In this document: positions 1 through 9,295 of the stretch, one piece after another
Position numbering within the stretch: the first letter of the stretch is position 1
Layout: every line of letters begins with the position of its first letter
Assembly: GCA_965249205.1 (NCBI GenBank)
Contig: CBDFLL010000006.1
Coordinates: 1,426,001 to 1,490,000, forward strand
DNA length: 64,000 nt
Direction of reading: 5' to 3'
Source of the DNA: JAQBVV01 sp965249205
GTDB lineage: Bacteria; Acidobacteriota; Vicinamibacteria; Vicinamibacterales; UBA2999
The notes under the pieces: model-generated
What the model was told of the DNA's origin: nothing
Seen by the model: only the letters and a program-made list of their open reading frames with translations
The model's database searches: none
Position numbers and translations under genes: made by a program

Positions 1-553
1 GACAGATGTCGAAGGTTCGTGGCGTGATGTTGGAATAGTGGAACGAACCCGTGTCCGTCAGGATCGCGATGTAGACGTGCAGCGCGATGTCGTACGTGAG
101 CGGCACGCCGAGTTCCCGCACGATGTCGAAGATCATCTCCCCGCATGCCGCTGCCGACGTGTCCAGCCAGTTGATGGCACCAAACATCGTATTGCCGACG
201 TGGTGGTCAATGTTGATGACGAAACCTTGCTCGAGGCCATCGACGCCCGTGCGCGCCAGACTGCCGGACTCCATCACAATCACTGCGTCCCCAGCATCGT
301 GCACGCGGTCCGTGATGTCGATGTCCAGCACCCCAGGAAACACGAGCAACGGGGGCGGGGCGGGGTCCCGACTGACGACCCGTACCTCCTTGCCGAGGTG
401 TCGTAGCGCATAGGCCATCGCGAGTTGAGAGCCGATGGCGTCGCCGTCCGGGCGCATGTGTGCCGCGATCACAAACCGCTGGCGCTTTCGAATCTCCTCG
501 GCGACCTCGGCGCAGGTCCCGGAGTCGGTGGCAGTGTCAGTCTTTGTCGTCAT
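1..553 (-). CDS. nrnA: NrnA-like oligoribonuclease/pAp phosphatase, 3' end outside window
   Basis: Reading the minus strand from an ATG at 553 gives 184 residues that stay open to the window edge. They match the DHH domain of NrnA-type phosphoesterases: AAHMRPDGDAIGS around residues 30-42 (metal-binding DGDA), the signature NIDHHVGNTMFGAINW with DHH at 116-118, then LTDTGSFHYSN. Family members degrade 2-5 nt RNAs and dephosphorylate pAp in the cytosol using Mn2+. The C-terminal DHHA1 domain lies beyond position 1. The start overlaps the rbfA stop by 17 nt, and the gene ends the rimP-nusA-infB-rbfA series, its usual place in many bacteria. Identification is firm; the exact activity mix is inferred from the family. 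Confidence 0.9.
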   Translation of the reverse strand, partial: MTTKTDTATDSGTCAEVAEEIRKRQRFVIAAHMRPDGDAIGSQLAMAYALRHLGKEVRVVSRDPAPPPLLVFPGVLDIDITDRVHDAGDAVIVMESGSLARTGVDGLEQGFVINIDHHVGNTMFGAINWLDTSAAACGEMIFDIVRELGVPLTYDIALHVYIAILTDTGSFHYSNITPRTFDIC

Positions 554-959
554 CGTGCGGTGCGTCGGTTGGGTCCGGGTCTACGTCTGCCGGAGACGGG
601 CGGTTCGCTTCCTCCTCGCGGAGGTCACGCAGGATCTGCTCGATCCGGTCCTGATGTTGAATCGTCTCGTCGAATCGGAACTCGATCTGCGGCACGCGCC
701 GAAGACGGAGACGGGAGCCGATCTGTCGACGAAAGAACGGCGTGGCCCGCTCGAGCGCTCTGGCGGTCCCGTCTCGTGCCTTGGCGTCGCCGAGTGACGT
801 GTAAAAGACGCGTGCGACCTGGAGGTCCGGGGAGACCTTCACGCTGGTGAGCGTGATGAAGCCGATGCCGGGGTCGCGGGCATCGCCACGGGTCAGCATC
901 TCGCTCAAGTCTTGACGGATCTGGTCGCCGACGCGGTCAGGGCGATGTCCCGGGGCCAT
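537..959 (-). CDS. rbfA: Ribosome-binding factor A
   Basis: This 140-residue protein has the normal RbfA size and layout: an N-terminal helix (RVGDQIRQDLSEML), then the KH-like core GFITLTSVKVSPDLQVARVFYT and LRLRRVPQIEFRFDET, and an acidic tail rich in D/E/P. RbfA binds the immature 30S subunit near the 5' helix of 16S rRNA and helps late maturation. It lies 36 nt downstream of infB and overlaps nrnA, so it is almost certainly co-transcribed in the nusA-infB unit. Confidence 0.95.
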   Translation of the reverse strand: MAPGHRPDRVGDQIRQDLSEMLTRGDARDPGIGFITLTSVKVSPDLQVARVFYTSLGDAKARDGTARALERATPFFRRQIGSRLRLRRVPQIEFRFDETIQHQDRIEQILRDLREEEANRPSPADVDPDPTDAPHDDDKD

Positions 960-995
960 TTTCTGTTGTCGCGATCGGTTGCCGCGCGGCGGCGC

Positions 996-3713
996 TCAGG
1001 CTGTGACCGCCACGCGCTCCATGGTGAAGACCTCGATCACGTCGCCGACCTTGATGTCGTTGAATCGGTCGAGGCCGATACCGCACTCGACGCCGGATTT
1101 GACCTCTGACACGTCATCCTTGAAGCGTCGAAGCGAGCCGATCTTTCCTTCGTTGATGACCTCGTTGTCGCGAAGCAGTCGCGCCACCGTATCGCCGGAG
1201 CGTGTGATACGCCCCTCGGTGACGATGCAGCCGGCAATCGCGCCGATCTTTGGCACCTTGAACACCTCGCGTACTTCGGCGGCCCCGACTCGAATCTCTT
1301 TGAACGTCGGATCGAGCATGCCGGCCATGCCCTTCTTTATCTCGTCAGTGACGTTGTAGATGATGGAGTGCATGCGGACGTCGACGCCTTCGCGTTCCGC
1401 CACGCCGGCGGCATTGCGATCAGGACGCACGTTGAATCCGATCACGATCGCATTGGAGGCGGATCCGAGCAGGACATCCGATTCGGTGATCGCGCCAGCC
1501 CCCGATCGGACGATTCGAATCCTGACTTTCTCATCGGACAGTTTGGTGAGCGTGTCGGCGAGTACTTCCGCTGAACCCTGCACGTCGGCCTTGACGATGA
1601 TAGGGAGATCCTTGACGCTCCCTTCGGCAATCTGCTCTTTGAGTGACTCGAGGGTGAGGCGGCCTCCCCTCGCACCGAGCGCGAGCTCCTTGGCCCGCGT
1701 CTGTCGGAACGTCGCGATCTGACGGGCCTTCGCTGGGTCGGCCACTGTCTGAAACGGGTCGCCGTTCTGGGGAAGACTCGTCAGGCCGAGTACTTCGACG
1801 GGCGTGGACGGGCCAGCGGATTTTGTCGGTCGGCCACGATCGTCAATCAGTGCGCGCACCTTGCCGACGACGGGGCCCGCGATCAAATTGTCGCCCACTC
1901 TGAGGGTGCCATCCTGCACCAGCACTGTCGCCACTGGACCTCGCCCGCGATCGAGCTTTGCCTCTAGGACTGTTCCCGATGCTGGTCGTTGCGGATTCGC
2001 CTTCAATTCGAGGATGTCGCTGGAGAGCAGGATCATCTCGAGCAACTGGTCGAGGTTCTCCCGCTTCTTCGCGGAGACCGGCACCATGACCGTGTCGCCC
2101 CCCCAGTCTTCCGGCACGAGGTTCAGCTCGCCGAGTTCGCGCTTGACGTTCTCAGGATTGGCCCCCGGCTTGTCGGTTTTGTTGATGGCGACGACCAGCG
2201 GCACGTTCGCGGCCTTCGCGTGGTCGATCGCTTCACGCGTCTGCGGCATGACACCATCGTCAGCGGCCACGACGAGCACGACCACGTCGGTCACCTTGGC
2301 GCCTCTGGCGCGCATGAGCGTAAACGCCTCATGACCCGGCGTATCGAGAAAGACTACGCTACGGCCGGCGCCCACGTCGACGTGATACGCGCCGATATGC
2401 TGAGTGATACCGCCGGCTTCGCGTTCGGCGACCCGTGTTTCCCGAATGGCGTCAAGCAGCGACGTCTTCCCGTGATCAACGTGGCCCATCACGGTGACGA
2501 CCGGCGCACGAGGCTCGAGATCTTCTGCCTTGGCCTCTTCAACCTCGGCAGAGACAAGCTCTTCCTCGAAGCTCCGCATTTCGATCTCGGCGCCGAAGTC
2601 CGCGGCGATGTCGCGGGCGGTCTCGATGTCGAGCGTGCTGTTGATCGTCAGCATGATGCGCTTCATCAGCAACTTGGCCAGCACGTCTTTGACGCGCACC
2701 TCAAGCTTGTCGGCCAGGTCCTTGACCGTCATGCCCTCGGCCAGCGTGATGCTGCGCGTGATCGGAGGCGGCGCGGCTGGTGCCGCCGCGATGACCGGGG
2801 CGGTCGGTCGCGCGCGGCGACGGCCCTGGACAGGCCGCTGTCCCGGGCGATGAAAAGGCGGACGGTTCCCAAACAACGGGCGTGCGGGCATGCCCGGGCG
2901 CGCCGGCGGACGCACCGGCTGAGAGGGGAGCGGTCGGGGCCCGCCGAGCATGCTGGGCGTGGTCGGGCGCAGAGGAGGCGGATACCCTGGGCGGTGCCCG
3001 CCAGGCCGCGCGCCGCCTGGCACCGGGGGCGCGGCAGCCGGTGGCGCCGCCGGCTTCACCAGACGCGGCTGGGTCACCTGCGGTCGTTTCGCCGGTACGC
3101 GCGGGCGCGACGGCTTGAGGATCTGGCCCGGTTCCTCGATGCGAAGACGAAGTGTGGGCGGGATGAACCGCCCCGGCGCCGGCGTTTCAGCGTCGGGGCC
3201 TTCAGTGTCAGCCTCGGATTGCGTGACAGTCTCGGCGTCGGCTTCGGCGGCGCTCAGCGCCGTCTCCTCTACGGCAGCCTCCGCTGTCACGGCGTCGGCG
3301 GACTCGGTGCCGGCTTCCGGCGCATCGGTCGGCGCGGCTGAGGCATCGACGGCGGTCGCGGGGCTCGCCGCATCCTCATCTGGGGGCGGGGCTGCGGGCC
3401 GGATGGTTTTGACGAGACGAGGCGGACCCAGCACTGGCACGACCGGTCGAGGCGGCTCGGTCTTCTTCGCGAGCGCCGCCTTTTTGCCCTTCGTTCCTTT
3501 GGGTGCTGCTTTGCCGGAGAACATGTCACCGGAGGGCAGGCTGATCTTGCGCTCTCGCGCGGTGCGCTCGATGAACGAACGCGCTACCACTTCTTCGAGC
3601 GTGCTGGATGCGCTCTTCAGCTCGATGCCGTGGTCGCTCTTGAGCACCGCCAGCACTTCCTGGCTCGGCACGCCGAGCAGCTCCGCGACCTTGTAGATCC
3701 GAACCGTTGCCAA
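996..3713 (-). CDS. infB: Translation initiation factor IF-2
   Basis: The 905-residue product carries an N-terminal IF2_N module (VRIYKVAELLGVPSQEVL), a long low-complexity Pro/Ala/Arg-rich linker (about residues 70-315), a second IF2_N-like module (GMTVKDLADKLEVRVKDVL) and the GTPase core: GHVDHGKTSLLD (G1), GGITQH (G2), DTPGHEAF (G3), NKTDKPG (G4), followed by EF-Tu-like domain II and the C-terminal domains that bind fMet-tRNA. IF-2 places initiator tRNA on the 30S subunit. The first codon appears to be TTG, preceded by AGGGA about 7 nt upstream; no better ATG fits the conserved N-terminus. The ylxR and ribosomal L7Ae-like genes often found between nusA and infB are missing here. Confidence 0.97.
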   Translation of the reverse strand: MATVRIYKVAELLGVPSQEVLAVLKSDHGIELKSASSTLEEVVARSFIERTARERKISLPSGDMFSGKAAPKGTKGKKAALAKKTEPPRPVVPVLGPPRLVKTIRPAAPPPDEDAASPATAVDASAAPTDAPEAGTESADAVTAEAAVEETALSAAEADAETVTQSEADTEGPDAETPAPGRFIPPTLRLRIEEPGQILKPSRPRVPAKRPQVTQPRLVKPAAPPAAAPPVPGGARPGGHRPGYPPPLRPTTPSMLGGPRPLPSQPVRPPARPGMPARPLFGNRPPFHRPGQRPVQGRRRARPTAPVIAAAPAAPPPITRSITLAEGMTVKDLADKLEVRVKDVLAKLLMKRIMLTINSTLDIETARDIAADFGAEIEMRSFEEELVSAEVEEAKAEDLEPRAPVVTVMGHVDHGKTSLLDAIRETRVAEREAGGITQHIGAYHVDVGAGRSVVFLDTPGHEAFTLMRARGAKVTDVVVLVVAADDGVMPQTREAIDHAKAANVPLVVAINKTDKPGANPENVKRELGELNLVPEDWGGDTVMVPVSAKKRENLDQLLEMILLSSDILELKANPQRPASGTVLEAKLDRGRGPVATVLVQDGTLRVGDNLIAGPVVGKVRALIDDRGRPTKSAGPSTPVEVLGLTSLPQNGDPFQTVADPAKARQIATFRQTRAKELALGARGGRLTLESLKEQIAEGSVKDLPIIVKADVQGSAEVLADTLTKLSDEKVRIRIVRSGAGAITESDVLLGSASNAIVIGFNVRPDRNAAGVAEREGVDVRMHSIIYNVTDEIKKGMAGMLDPTFKEIRVGAAEVREVFKVPKIGAIAGCIVTEGRITRSGDTVARLLRDNEVINEGKIGSLRRFKDDVSEVKSGVECGIGLDRFNDIKVGDVIEVFTMERVAVTA

Positions 3714-3760
3714 ATGTGAGTCCCTGCCTTTGTTCGAGTCCTGTGACCTAGTCCCGAGAA

Positions 3761-5038
3761 CTAGCCCTGTTTCTCGCCGACTTCCGCTTCGCCGACGGCT
3801 TCCGCAGCGACATCAGCCGTCGCCTCTGGGATCACCTCGGCCGTGGCCTCTTGGATCACCTCCGCAGGTGCGTCATCACTAGCGATGACCGCCTCGCTTT
3901 CGTCTGGGGTGGCGCTCGGCGGCTCACCCTGGGTCACGTCGCCCTCGGTGTCCGCACCCTCCTCGATCTCCAGTGTGCCGAACTGTTCTTCGACTTCGCG
4001 TCGCTTCTCTTCCTCGCTCTTGATATCAATGCGCCAGCCCGTCAGTTTCGCCGCCAGCCGGACGTTCTGCCCCTTCTTGCCGATCGCGAGCGAGAGCTGC
4101 ATGTCCTCGACGACGACCTCCATGATGCGGTCCTGCTCGTCGACAATGGACACACGCTGCACCTTCGCCGGGCTCAGCGCCTTCGTCACAAAAAGGATCG
4201 GGTCGTCGGACCACTCGACGATGTCGATCTTCTCACCGCGGAGTTCACGAATGATGCCTTGCACGCGGGTGCCCTTCATACCGACGCACGCGCCGACCGG
4301 GTCGATATCCCGCTCACGCGAATAGACCGCGACCTTCGCGCGATCACCCGCTTCACGCACAGCCCCGCGAATGATGACGGTGCCGTCGTAGATTTCAGGC
4401 ACCTCCTGCTCGAAGAGCTTAATGAGCAGCGCCGGGTCGGTGCGCGACATCAGAATTTGTGCACCCTTCGCACCGAGATTCACCCCTTTGATCACGGCGC
4501 GAATACGCTCGCCGGGCGTGTAGCTCTCGGCCCGCGACTGCTCCTTGCGGGGCAGCACCGCCTCAACACGGTCGACTTCGACGACCAAGTCCCCGTTCTC
4601 GAACCGTTTCACGGTGGTACTGACCACCTCGCCGACCCGGTCGTTGTATTCCGCGAAGATGTTCTCGCGCTCGGCTTCGCGGACTTTTTGAAAGATGACC
4701 TGCTTAGCAGTCTGCGCGGCGATGCGGCCCAGGACGTCGGTGCGCTTCGGAAACTCGATTTCCATATCGACTTCCGCTTCGTCGCCGTAAATCGCCTGGG
4801 CGTCGGTCAGTGAGATCTGCGTAGTGGGGTCGTCGACGTCGGCGACGATGTGCTTGATCGCAAACAGGTCGACCTGGCCGGTTTCATGATTGAACCGCGT
4901 CTTGAGGTCTTCGGTGGTCTTATAAAACTTGCGCGACGCAGTGAGGACGGCGTCCTCGATCGCGGCGATGATCGTGTCAGCCTCGATCCCTTTTTCCTTG
5001 GCGAGCGCTTCGATCGTTTGCAGTAGCGGGTTTTGCAT
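3761..5038 (-). CDS. nusA: Transcription termination/antitermination factor NusA
   Basis: The 425-residue protein begins with the RNAP-binding N-terminal domain (ALAKEKGIEADTIIAAIEDA), followed by an S1 domain (VSTTVKRFENGDLVVEVDRVEAVLP) and two KH domains, including GMKGTRVQGIIRELRGEKIDIV and LAIGKKGQNVRLAAKLTGWRID. It stops at the KH modules plus an acidic Glu/Ala/Val tail of about 75 residues, so it lacks the enterobacterial AR repeats, as in many non-proteobacteria. NusA modulates pausing, intrinsic termination and antitermination. It sits between rimP and infB in the classic operon order, 47 nt after rimP. Confidence 0.97.
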   Translation of the reverse strand: MQNPLLQTIEALAKEKGIEADTIIAAIEDAVLTASRKFYKTTEDLKTRFNHETGQVDLFAIKHIVADVDDPTTQISLTDAQAIYGDEAEVDMEIEFPKRTDVLGRIAAQTAKQVIFQKVREAERENIFAEYNDRVGEVVSTTVKRFENGDLVVEVDRVEAVLPRKEQSRAESYTPGERIRAVIKGVNLGAKGAQILMSRTDPALLIKLFEQEVPEIYDGTVIIRGAVREAGDRAKVAVYSRERDIDPVGACVGMKGTRVQGIIRELRGEKIDIVEWSDDPILFVTKALSPAKVQRVSIVDEQDRIMEVVVEDMQLSLAIGKKGQNVRLAAKLTGWRIDIKSEEEKRREVEEQFGTLEIEEGADTEGDVTQGEPPSATPDESEAVIASDDAPAEVIQEATAEVIPEATADVAAEAVGEAEVGEKQG

Positions 5039-5085
5039 TTCTCTCGTTCCCGGACACTCGAAAGTCCCCGACTATCTCAACATTC

Positions 5086-5562
5086 TCAGAATTCAACGTC
5101 CAACCGGCCTCGCGTGATCAATCGCCAGGGCAGCCGATGTAGCCGACCATTCGACGCTTCGAGCAGCACGTCACCCTGATCGACACCTCGCAGTCGCCCC
5201 TCAAAGGCCTTCTGGTGGTCAACTTCCTCGCTCACGACCACTTTCGCGAGTCGACCCGCGAAGCGGCTGTAGTCGCCGGAGCCCCGCAGGGGACGGTCGA
5301 GGCCAGGCGACGAAACCTCAAGTGTGTAGGCGAACGGAAGCGGGTCTTCGACATCCAGAACCGTCCCGATCTCGCGGTTGACCTGCTCGCAGTCCTCGAT
5401 GCCGACGCTTTCGTTCGGCGACGCCGCCGGCCCTGGCCGATCGATCACGACGCGGATGACATGTCCGACCGCTTCGCGACGACTCTGAATGTCCCACACG
5501 TCCAGCCCGCGCGACGCGGCAACCCGCTCCGCAACGGCCCGAATCTGCGCGATTGGCTCCAT
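5086..5562 (-). CDS. rimP: Ribosome maturation factor RimP
   Basis: The product is 158 residues when started at the ATG at 5562 (MEPIAQIRAVAERV), the conserved RimP N-terminus. An in-frame start 51 nt further upstream would run through the terminator's T-tract, so I reject it. Conserved landmarks are the domain-1 text GLDVWDIQSRREAVG, DCEQVNREIG, YTLEVSSPGLDRPL and the C-terminal SH3-like domain. RimP binds the 30S subunit with S12 and aids assembly of the central pseudoknot. It is the first gene of the nusA-infB series; its start codon lies only about 30 nt beyond a strong terminator. Confidence 0.95.
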   Translation of the reverse strand: MEPIAQIRAVAERVAASRGLDVWDIQSRREAVGHVIRVVIDRPGPAASPNESVGIEDCEQVNREIGTVLDVEDPLPFAYTLEVSSPGLDRPLRGSGDYSRFAGRLAKVVVSEEVDHQKAFEGRLRGVDQGDVLLEASNGRLHRLPWRLITRGRLDVEF

Positions 5563-5593
5563 CTTTCTGTCGGAAAACCAGTTAACCTGTTCC

Positions 5594-5623
5594 CAAATAA
5601 AAAAAGTGGGCACCAGCCCACTT
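5594..5623 (-). terminator. Rho-independent terminator after rimO / in front of rimP
   Basis: On the minus strand an 8-bp perfect stem (AAGTGGGC/GCCCACTT, 4-nt loop, 5604-5623) is followed by an uninterrupted run of T and A-rich sequence (5594-5605). A second small inverted repeat, GGAGTA-C-TACTCC, sits just upstream at 5624-5636. It closes the asnS-rimO unit and may also act in the rimP leader. Confidence 0.85.
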
Positions 5624-5661
5624 GGAGTACTACTCCGCCTAGGTAACGACCTGTAAGCCTA

Positions 5662-7074
5662 TCACACAGATGTAGTTACGGACAACGGACGGGCGACGAG
5701 ATCGTAGCTCTGACTGCCGACAATTGCAGCGTCGATGAACGTCCCTGGTGATATGTCTGCGGGGTTGCAATCGGTCAGATACACGACGGCATCGATTTCC
5801 GGCGCCTGACTCTCCAGCCTGCCGCGCAGGACCAGTTCGTGCTCGTCAGAAGGGCCGTCCACGAGCACCCGGACGTGGCGACCGACGCGTCCGGCCTGTG
5901 CGCTGGCCACATGGCGCTCTTGTGCTTCCATCAGACGCGAGTGACGGTCTTGTTTCGTGACCGTCGGCACGTTGTCGGGCAGGCTGTGGGCTGATGTGCC
6001 TCCCTCGTGCGAGTAGGTGAAGACCCCGACGTGATCGAATTGCACGGCGTCCACGAAGCTTCGCAATTCCAGAAAGTCATCTTCGGTCTCGCCCGGGAAG
6101 CCGACGATGAACGTCGTTCTGAGCGCGACGCCTGGCACCCGCCGACGAATCCGATCCAGGAGGCGCTCGTAGCCGGCACGTGTGCCTGGACGTTTCATAC
6201 GCTTTAGCACAGAATCGGACGCATGCTGGAGCGGGAGGTCGATGTACTTGCACACCTTCGCGCTCTCCGCCATCGCCTCCAGTACGTCATCTCCGATCGT
6301 TGTCGGGTAGAGATACAGCATTCGGATCCATTCGAGGCCATCAACGCGATTGAGTGAGCGGAGCAGCCGCGCGAGCGCTCCGCGCTCTCCACGGTCGACG
6401 CCATAGAAGCTCGTATCCTGAGAAATGAGCAGCAGTTCCTTGACGCCGCTGGCTGCCAGCGTGTCGGCCTCCTGAAGAATCGATTCGGCCGTCCGGCTTC
6501 GATAGTGACCGCGTAACGTGGGGATGATGCAGAAGGCGCACTTGTAGTCGCACCCTTCGGCGATCTTCACGTACGCATAGTGCCGCGGCGTCGCCAGCAA
6601 CCGGGGGGTATCGGCGTCATAGATGTAGGTAGGTAGCGCCGCGGCCGCGTGACGGGGCGTCGTTCTTCCGATGGGTTCGCCATTTGCGCGTAACAGCGGG
6701 ACGACCGTCGGCCCATCGGCGCGCCGCGTCGCTCCTCCGAGCACGGTGACGATCTCCGGCACCTCACCGGTACCGATAATCGCGTCGATCTCTGGAATCT
6801 GCTCCTGCAGTTCTGCGCGGTAGCGTTCGGCCAGACACCCGGCCACGACGAGCGTTTGGCAGCGGCCAGACTTCTTGTGTTCGGCCATTTCCAGGATGGT
6901 GTCAACGGACTCCTGTTTGGCTTTGTCGATGAACGCGCAGGTGTTGACGACCAGTACGTCAGCCTCGGAAGCATCACGTGTCAACTGGTGGCCCGCTTGT
7001 TGCGCAAGGCCGAGCATGATCTCGGAGTCGACGAGGTTTTTCGGACACCCGAGAGAGATCAAGCCTATCTTCAT
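5662..7074 (-). CDS. rimO: Ribosomal protein S12 methylthiotransferase RimO
   Basis: The 470-residue radical-SAM methylthiotransferase has three N-terminal cysteines for one 4Fe-4S cluster (C10 in SLGCPKN, C46 in VNTCAF, C80 in VAGC) and the radical-SAM CxxxCxxC at C175, C179 and C182 (EGCDYKCAFCIIP). A TRAM domain follows at the C-terminus. RimO thiomethylates the conserved Asp of ribosomal protein S12. The start ATG shares one base with the asnS stop (TGATG), so the two are translationally coupled. RimO rather than MiaB is supported by SLGCPKNLVDSE and by the ribosome-assembly neighbourhood. Confidence 0.95.
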   Translation of the reverse strand: MKIGLISLGCPKNLVDSEIMLGLAQQAGHQLTRDASEADVLVVNTCAFIDKAKQESVDTILEMAEHKKSGRCQTLVVAGCLAERYRAELQEQIPEIDAIIGTGEVPEIVTVLGGATRRADGPTVVPLLRANGEPIGRTTPRHAAAALPTYIYDADTPRLLATPRHYAYVKIAEGCDYKCAFCIIPTLRGHYRSRTAESILQEADTLAASGVKELLLISQDTSFYGVDRGERGALARLLRSLNRVDGLEWIRMLYLYPTTIGDDVLEAMAESAKVCKYIDLPLQHASDSVLKRMKRPGTRAGYERLLDRIRRRVPGVALRTTFIVGFPGETEDDFLELRSFVDAVQFDHVGVFTYSHEGGTSAHSLPDNVPTVTKQDRHSRLMEAQERHVASAQAGRVGRHVRVLVDGPSDEHELVLRGRLESQAPEIDAVVYLTDCNPADISPGTFIDAAIVGSQSYDLVARPLSVTTSV

Positions 7075-8366
7075 CAGGGATACAGCCTATGCAGCATGCG
7101 CGGGTACGGGATGGTCTCGCGCACGTGTTCGAGCTTGCAGATCCACGCCACACAGCGTTCGATTCCCATGCCAAATCCACCGTGGGGCACGGTGCCGTAG
7201 CGGCGGAGGTCGAGATACCACTCGAACGCCTCCTTCGGGAGGTCGTGTGCCTGAATTCGTTCAAGCAGGAGTTCGAGGTCGTCGAGTCGCTGGCCGCCGC
7301 CGATGATCTCGCCGTAGCCTTCCGGAGCCAGCATGTCGACACAGAGCGCCTTGTCTGATTGTTGCGGGTCTGGCTGCATATAGAAGGCTTTGATGGCTCC
7401 CGGGTAGTGGGTGATGCAGACCGGGCGGTCGAACTGCTCAGAGAGCACCGTCTCGTCTGTGCCGCCGAAATCCGTGCCGTATTCGAACGGCTGCCCTTTG
7501 TCCTTCAGGAGCTGCGCCGCGGCATCGTAGGTCAGCCGGGGAAACGGCGACTGAATACGTTCCAGTGGTGAGGTGTCGCGCTCGAGCACCTGCAACTCCT
7601 GGCTGCGCTTGTCCAGCACCCTGGAGACGATGCTCACGATCAGCCCTTCAGCCAGCCCGATGACATCGTTGAGATCCGCATACGCCATCTCAGGTTCGAC
7701 CATCCAGAACTCGGTGAGGTGGCGTCGGGTCTTCGATTTCTCGGCTCGGAAGGTCGGTCCAAAACAGTACACTTTGCCGAGCGCCATGGCGTTGGCCTCG
7801 TTGTACAGCTGTCCGCTCTGCGTGAGAAATGCCGTCGTGTCGTCGAAATACTGCACCGGAAACAGCGTGGTTGTGCCTTCGCACGCGGCCGGCGTAAAGA
7901 TCGGCGTGTCGCACAGAATGAAACCCCTGGAGTTGAAGAAGTCGCGAACGGCGTCGATGACCTCGTGGCGAATGCGAAGAATCGCGGTCTGGCGCTCAGC
8001 GCGGATCCAGAGATGCCGACGATCCAGCAGGTAGTCAACGCCATGTTCCTTGGGCGTGATGGGGTAGTCGTGCGACGCACCGAGGACCTCGACCTGGGCA
8101 ACATCGAGTTCATAGCCGCCCTTCGCGCGCGAATCTGCGCGCACAGTCCCCGTGACTGACAACGACGTTTCCTGGGAAAGGTGACCGGCCTCAGTGAAGG
8201 CGTGTTCGCCAACGGCAGCTCTTGACATCACGGCCTGAATGAAGCCGGTGCCGTCGCGCACGATCAGGAAATGGATTTTTCCGCTCGACCGGCGGTTGTG
8301 CAGCCAGCCCCGAAGGGTGACCTGTTGACCGTCGTAGGTGGCGATGTCGGCAATAGGTGTGTGCAT
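7074..8366 (-). CDS. asnS: Asparaginyl-tRNA synthetase
   Basis: This class IIb synthetase of 430 residues has an N-terminal OB-fold anticodon domain (VTLRGWLHNRRSSGKIHFL), motif 2 with FGPTFRAEKSKTRRHLTEF and motif 3 with GGFGMGIERCVAWICKLEHV. The closing RETIPYPR is the AsnRS rather than AspRS pattern. It charges tRNA-Asn with asparagine in an ATP-dependent reaction. Length is normal. It is followed without a gap by rimO. Confidence 0.95.
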   Translation of the reverse strand: MHTPIADIATYDGQQVTLRGWLHNRRSSGKIHFLIVRDGTGFIQAVMSRAAVGEHAFTEAGHLSQETSLSVTGTVRADSRAKGGYELDVAQVEVLGASHDYPITPKEHGVDYLLDRRHLWIRAERQTAILRIRHEVIDAVRDFFNSRGFILCDTPIFTPAACEGTTTLFPVQYFDDTTAFLTQSGQLYNEANAMALGKVYCFGPTFRAEKSKTRRHLTEFWMVEPEMAYADLNDVIGLAEGLIVSIVSRVLDKRSQELQVLERDTSPLERIQSPFPRLTYDAAAQLLKDKGQPFEYGTDFGGTDETVLSEQFDRPVCITHYPGAIKAFYMQPDPQQSDKALCVDMLAPEGYGEIIGGGQRLDDLELLLERIQAHDLPKEAFEWYLDLRRYGTVPHGGFGMGIERCVAWICKLEHVRETIPYPRMLHRLYP

Positions 8367-8388
8367 AGGTCTACACCGTCGCGGGGTT

Positions 8389-9240
8389 CTACAGCCTCAC
8401 GAAGGTCGCGTCGAGTCGCTCCCGCGCTTTGGCCGACCGTTGAAGGACTTCGACCGGGTTGCCGGTGTTGGCCACTTCAAACATCAGCACATCGTCGTAG
8501 CCGATCTTCTGCGTCTCCACGGTCGCGGCGGGCCAGTCGATCGTGCCAGCAAATGGTACGAGGTGATCGTCACGTTTGCCGCGGTTGTCGTGCAGGTGGG
8601 TTGTCCAGAGATAGCCCGAGACAGTCTCGATCGCTTCGCCGAGGTCGCCCATCAGGTGCGCGTGCCCGTAATCGAGACAGATACCGACGTCGAGTCCGTC
8701 GAGGTGGTCCTCGATCAGGCGGACGAGATCGGCGGCGCTGGAGAGCTGGTTCGGAATGACTTCCGCCGCGACTCGCACGCCCACGTCGGCGGCCATGGTG
8801 ACGATGTCCTCAAGACTCCGTCGTGCGGCGTCCGGTTGATTGTCGCCAGATGGCCGCGGCGCCGAGGAGGGCACTCCGAGGTGCACGACGAGGAAACGGA
8901 AGGGGACACGACGCGCGACCTGGAGCGCCGCCCGCGTCTCGGCCAGAGCGGCGGCTCGGCGCGTGGCATCGCCTGACGCGTTCGAGAACGGGCCGACCCA
9001 CTGACCGTCCGTCAGGCCCTCGCAGATCGGCGCGTGCAACGAGTGGAGTTCCACGCGGGTGTCCGACAGCCACTCCGCCAATTGCTCCACGGCTCGGACG
9101 TCGTGGTAATCGAAATGGGTGCGCGTCGCGAACAGCTCGACCGTCTCGAATCCGTGAGCCGCGATATGTACAAGGTGCTCTCGCGTGAGCCGAGACTCGT
9201 GGAAGAGATGGGTCGAAACGCCGAAGCGGTAGTCAGCCAA
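8389..9240 (-). CDS. Sugar phosphate isomerase/epimerase family TIM-barrel protein
   Basis: The 283-residue protein fits the xylose-isomerase-like / AP-endonuclease-2 TIM barrel family. Predicted metal ligands lie in the usual strand ends: AAEVIPN (Glu), ICLDYGHAH (Asp/His), THLHDNRGKRDDHLVPF (His/Asp/His) and MFEVAN (Glu). Such enzymes isomerise or epimerise sugars or related polyols using divalent metals. The substrate cannot be told from the sequence. It lies 22 nt upstream of asnS on the same strand, possibly in one transcript. Confidence 0.8.
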   Translation of the reverse strand: MADYRFGVSTHLFHESRLTREHLVHIAAHGFETVELFATRTHFDYHDVRAVEQLAEWLSDTRVELHSLHAPICEGLTDGQWVGPFSNASGDATRRAAALAETRAALQVARRVPFRFLVVHLGVPSSAPRPSGDNQPDAARRSLEDIVTMAADVGVRVAAEVIPNQLSSAADLVRLIEDHLDGLDVGICLDYGHAHLMGDLGEAIETVSGYLWTTHLHDNRGKRDDHLVPFAGTIDWPAATVETQKIGYDDVLMFEVANTGNPVEVLQRSAKARERLDATFVRL

Positions 9241-9295
9241 ACCGCTAGTTTATAAGGATTTAGGCTTTTGGGGGAGCGTTTCGCCAGAGGCCTGG

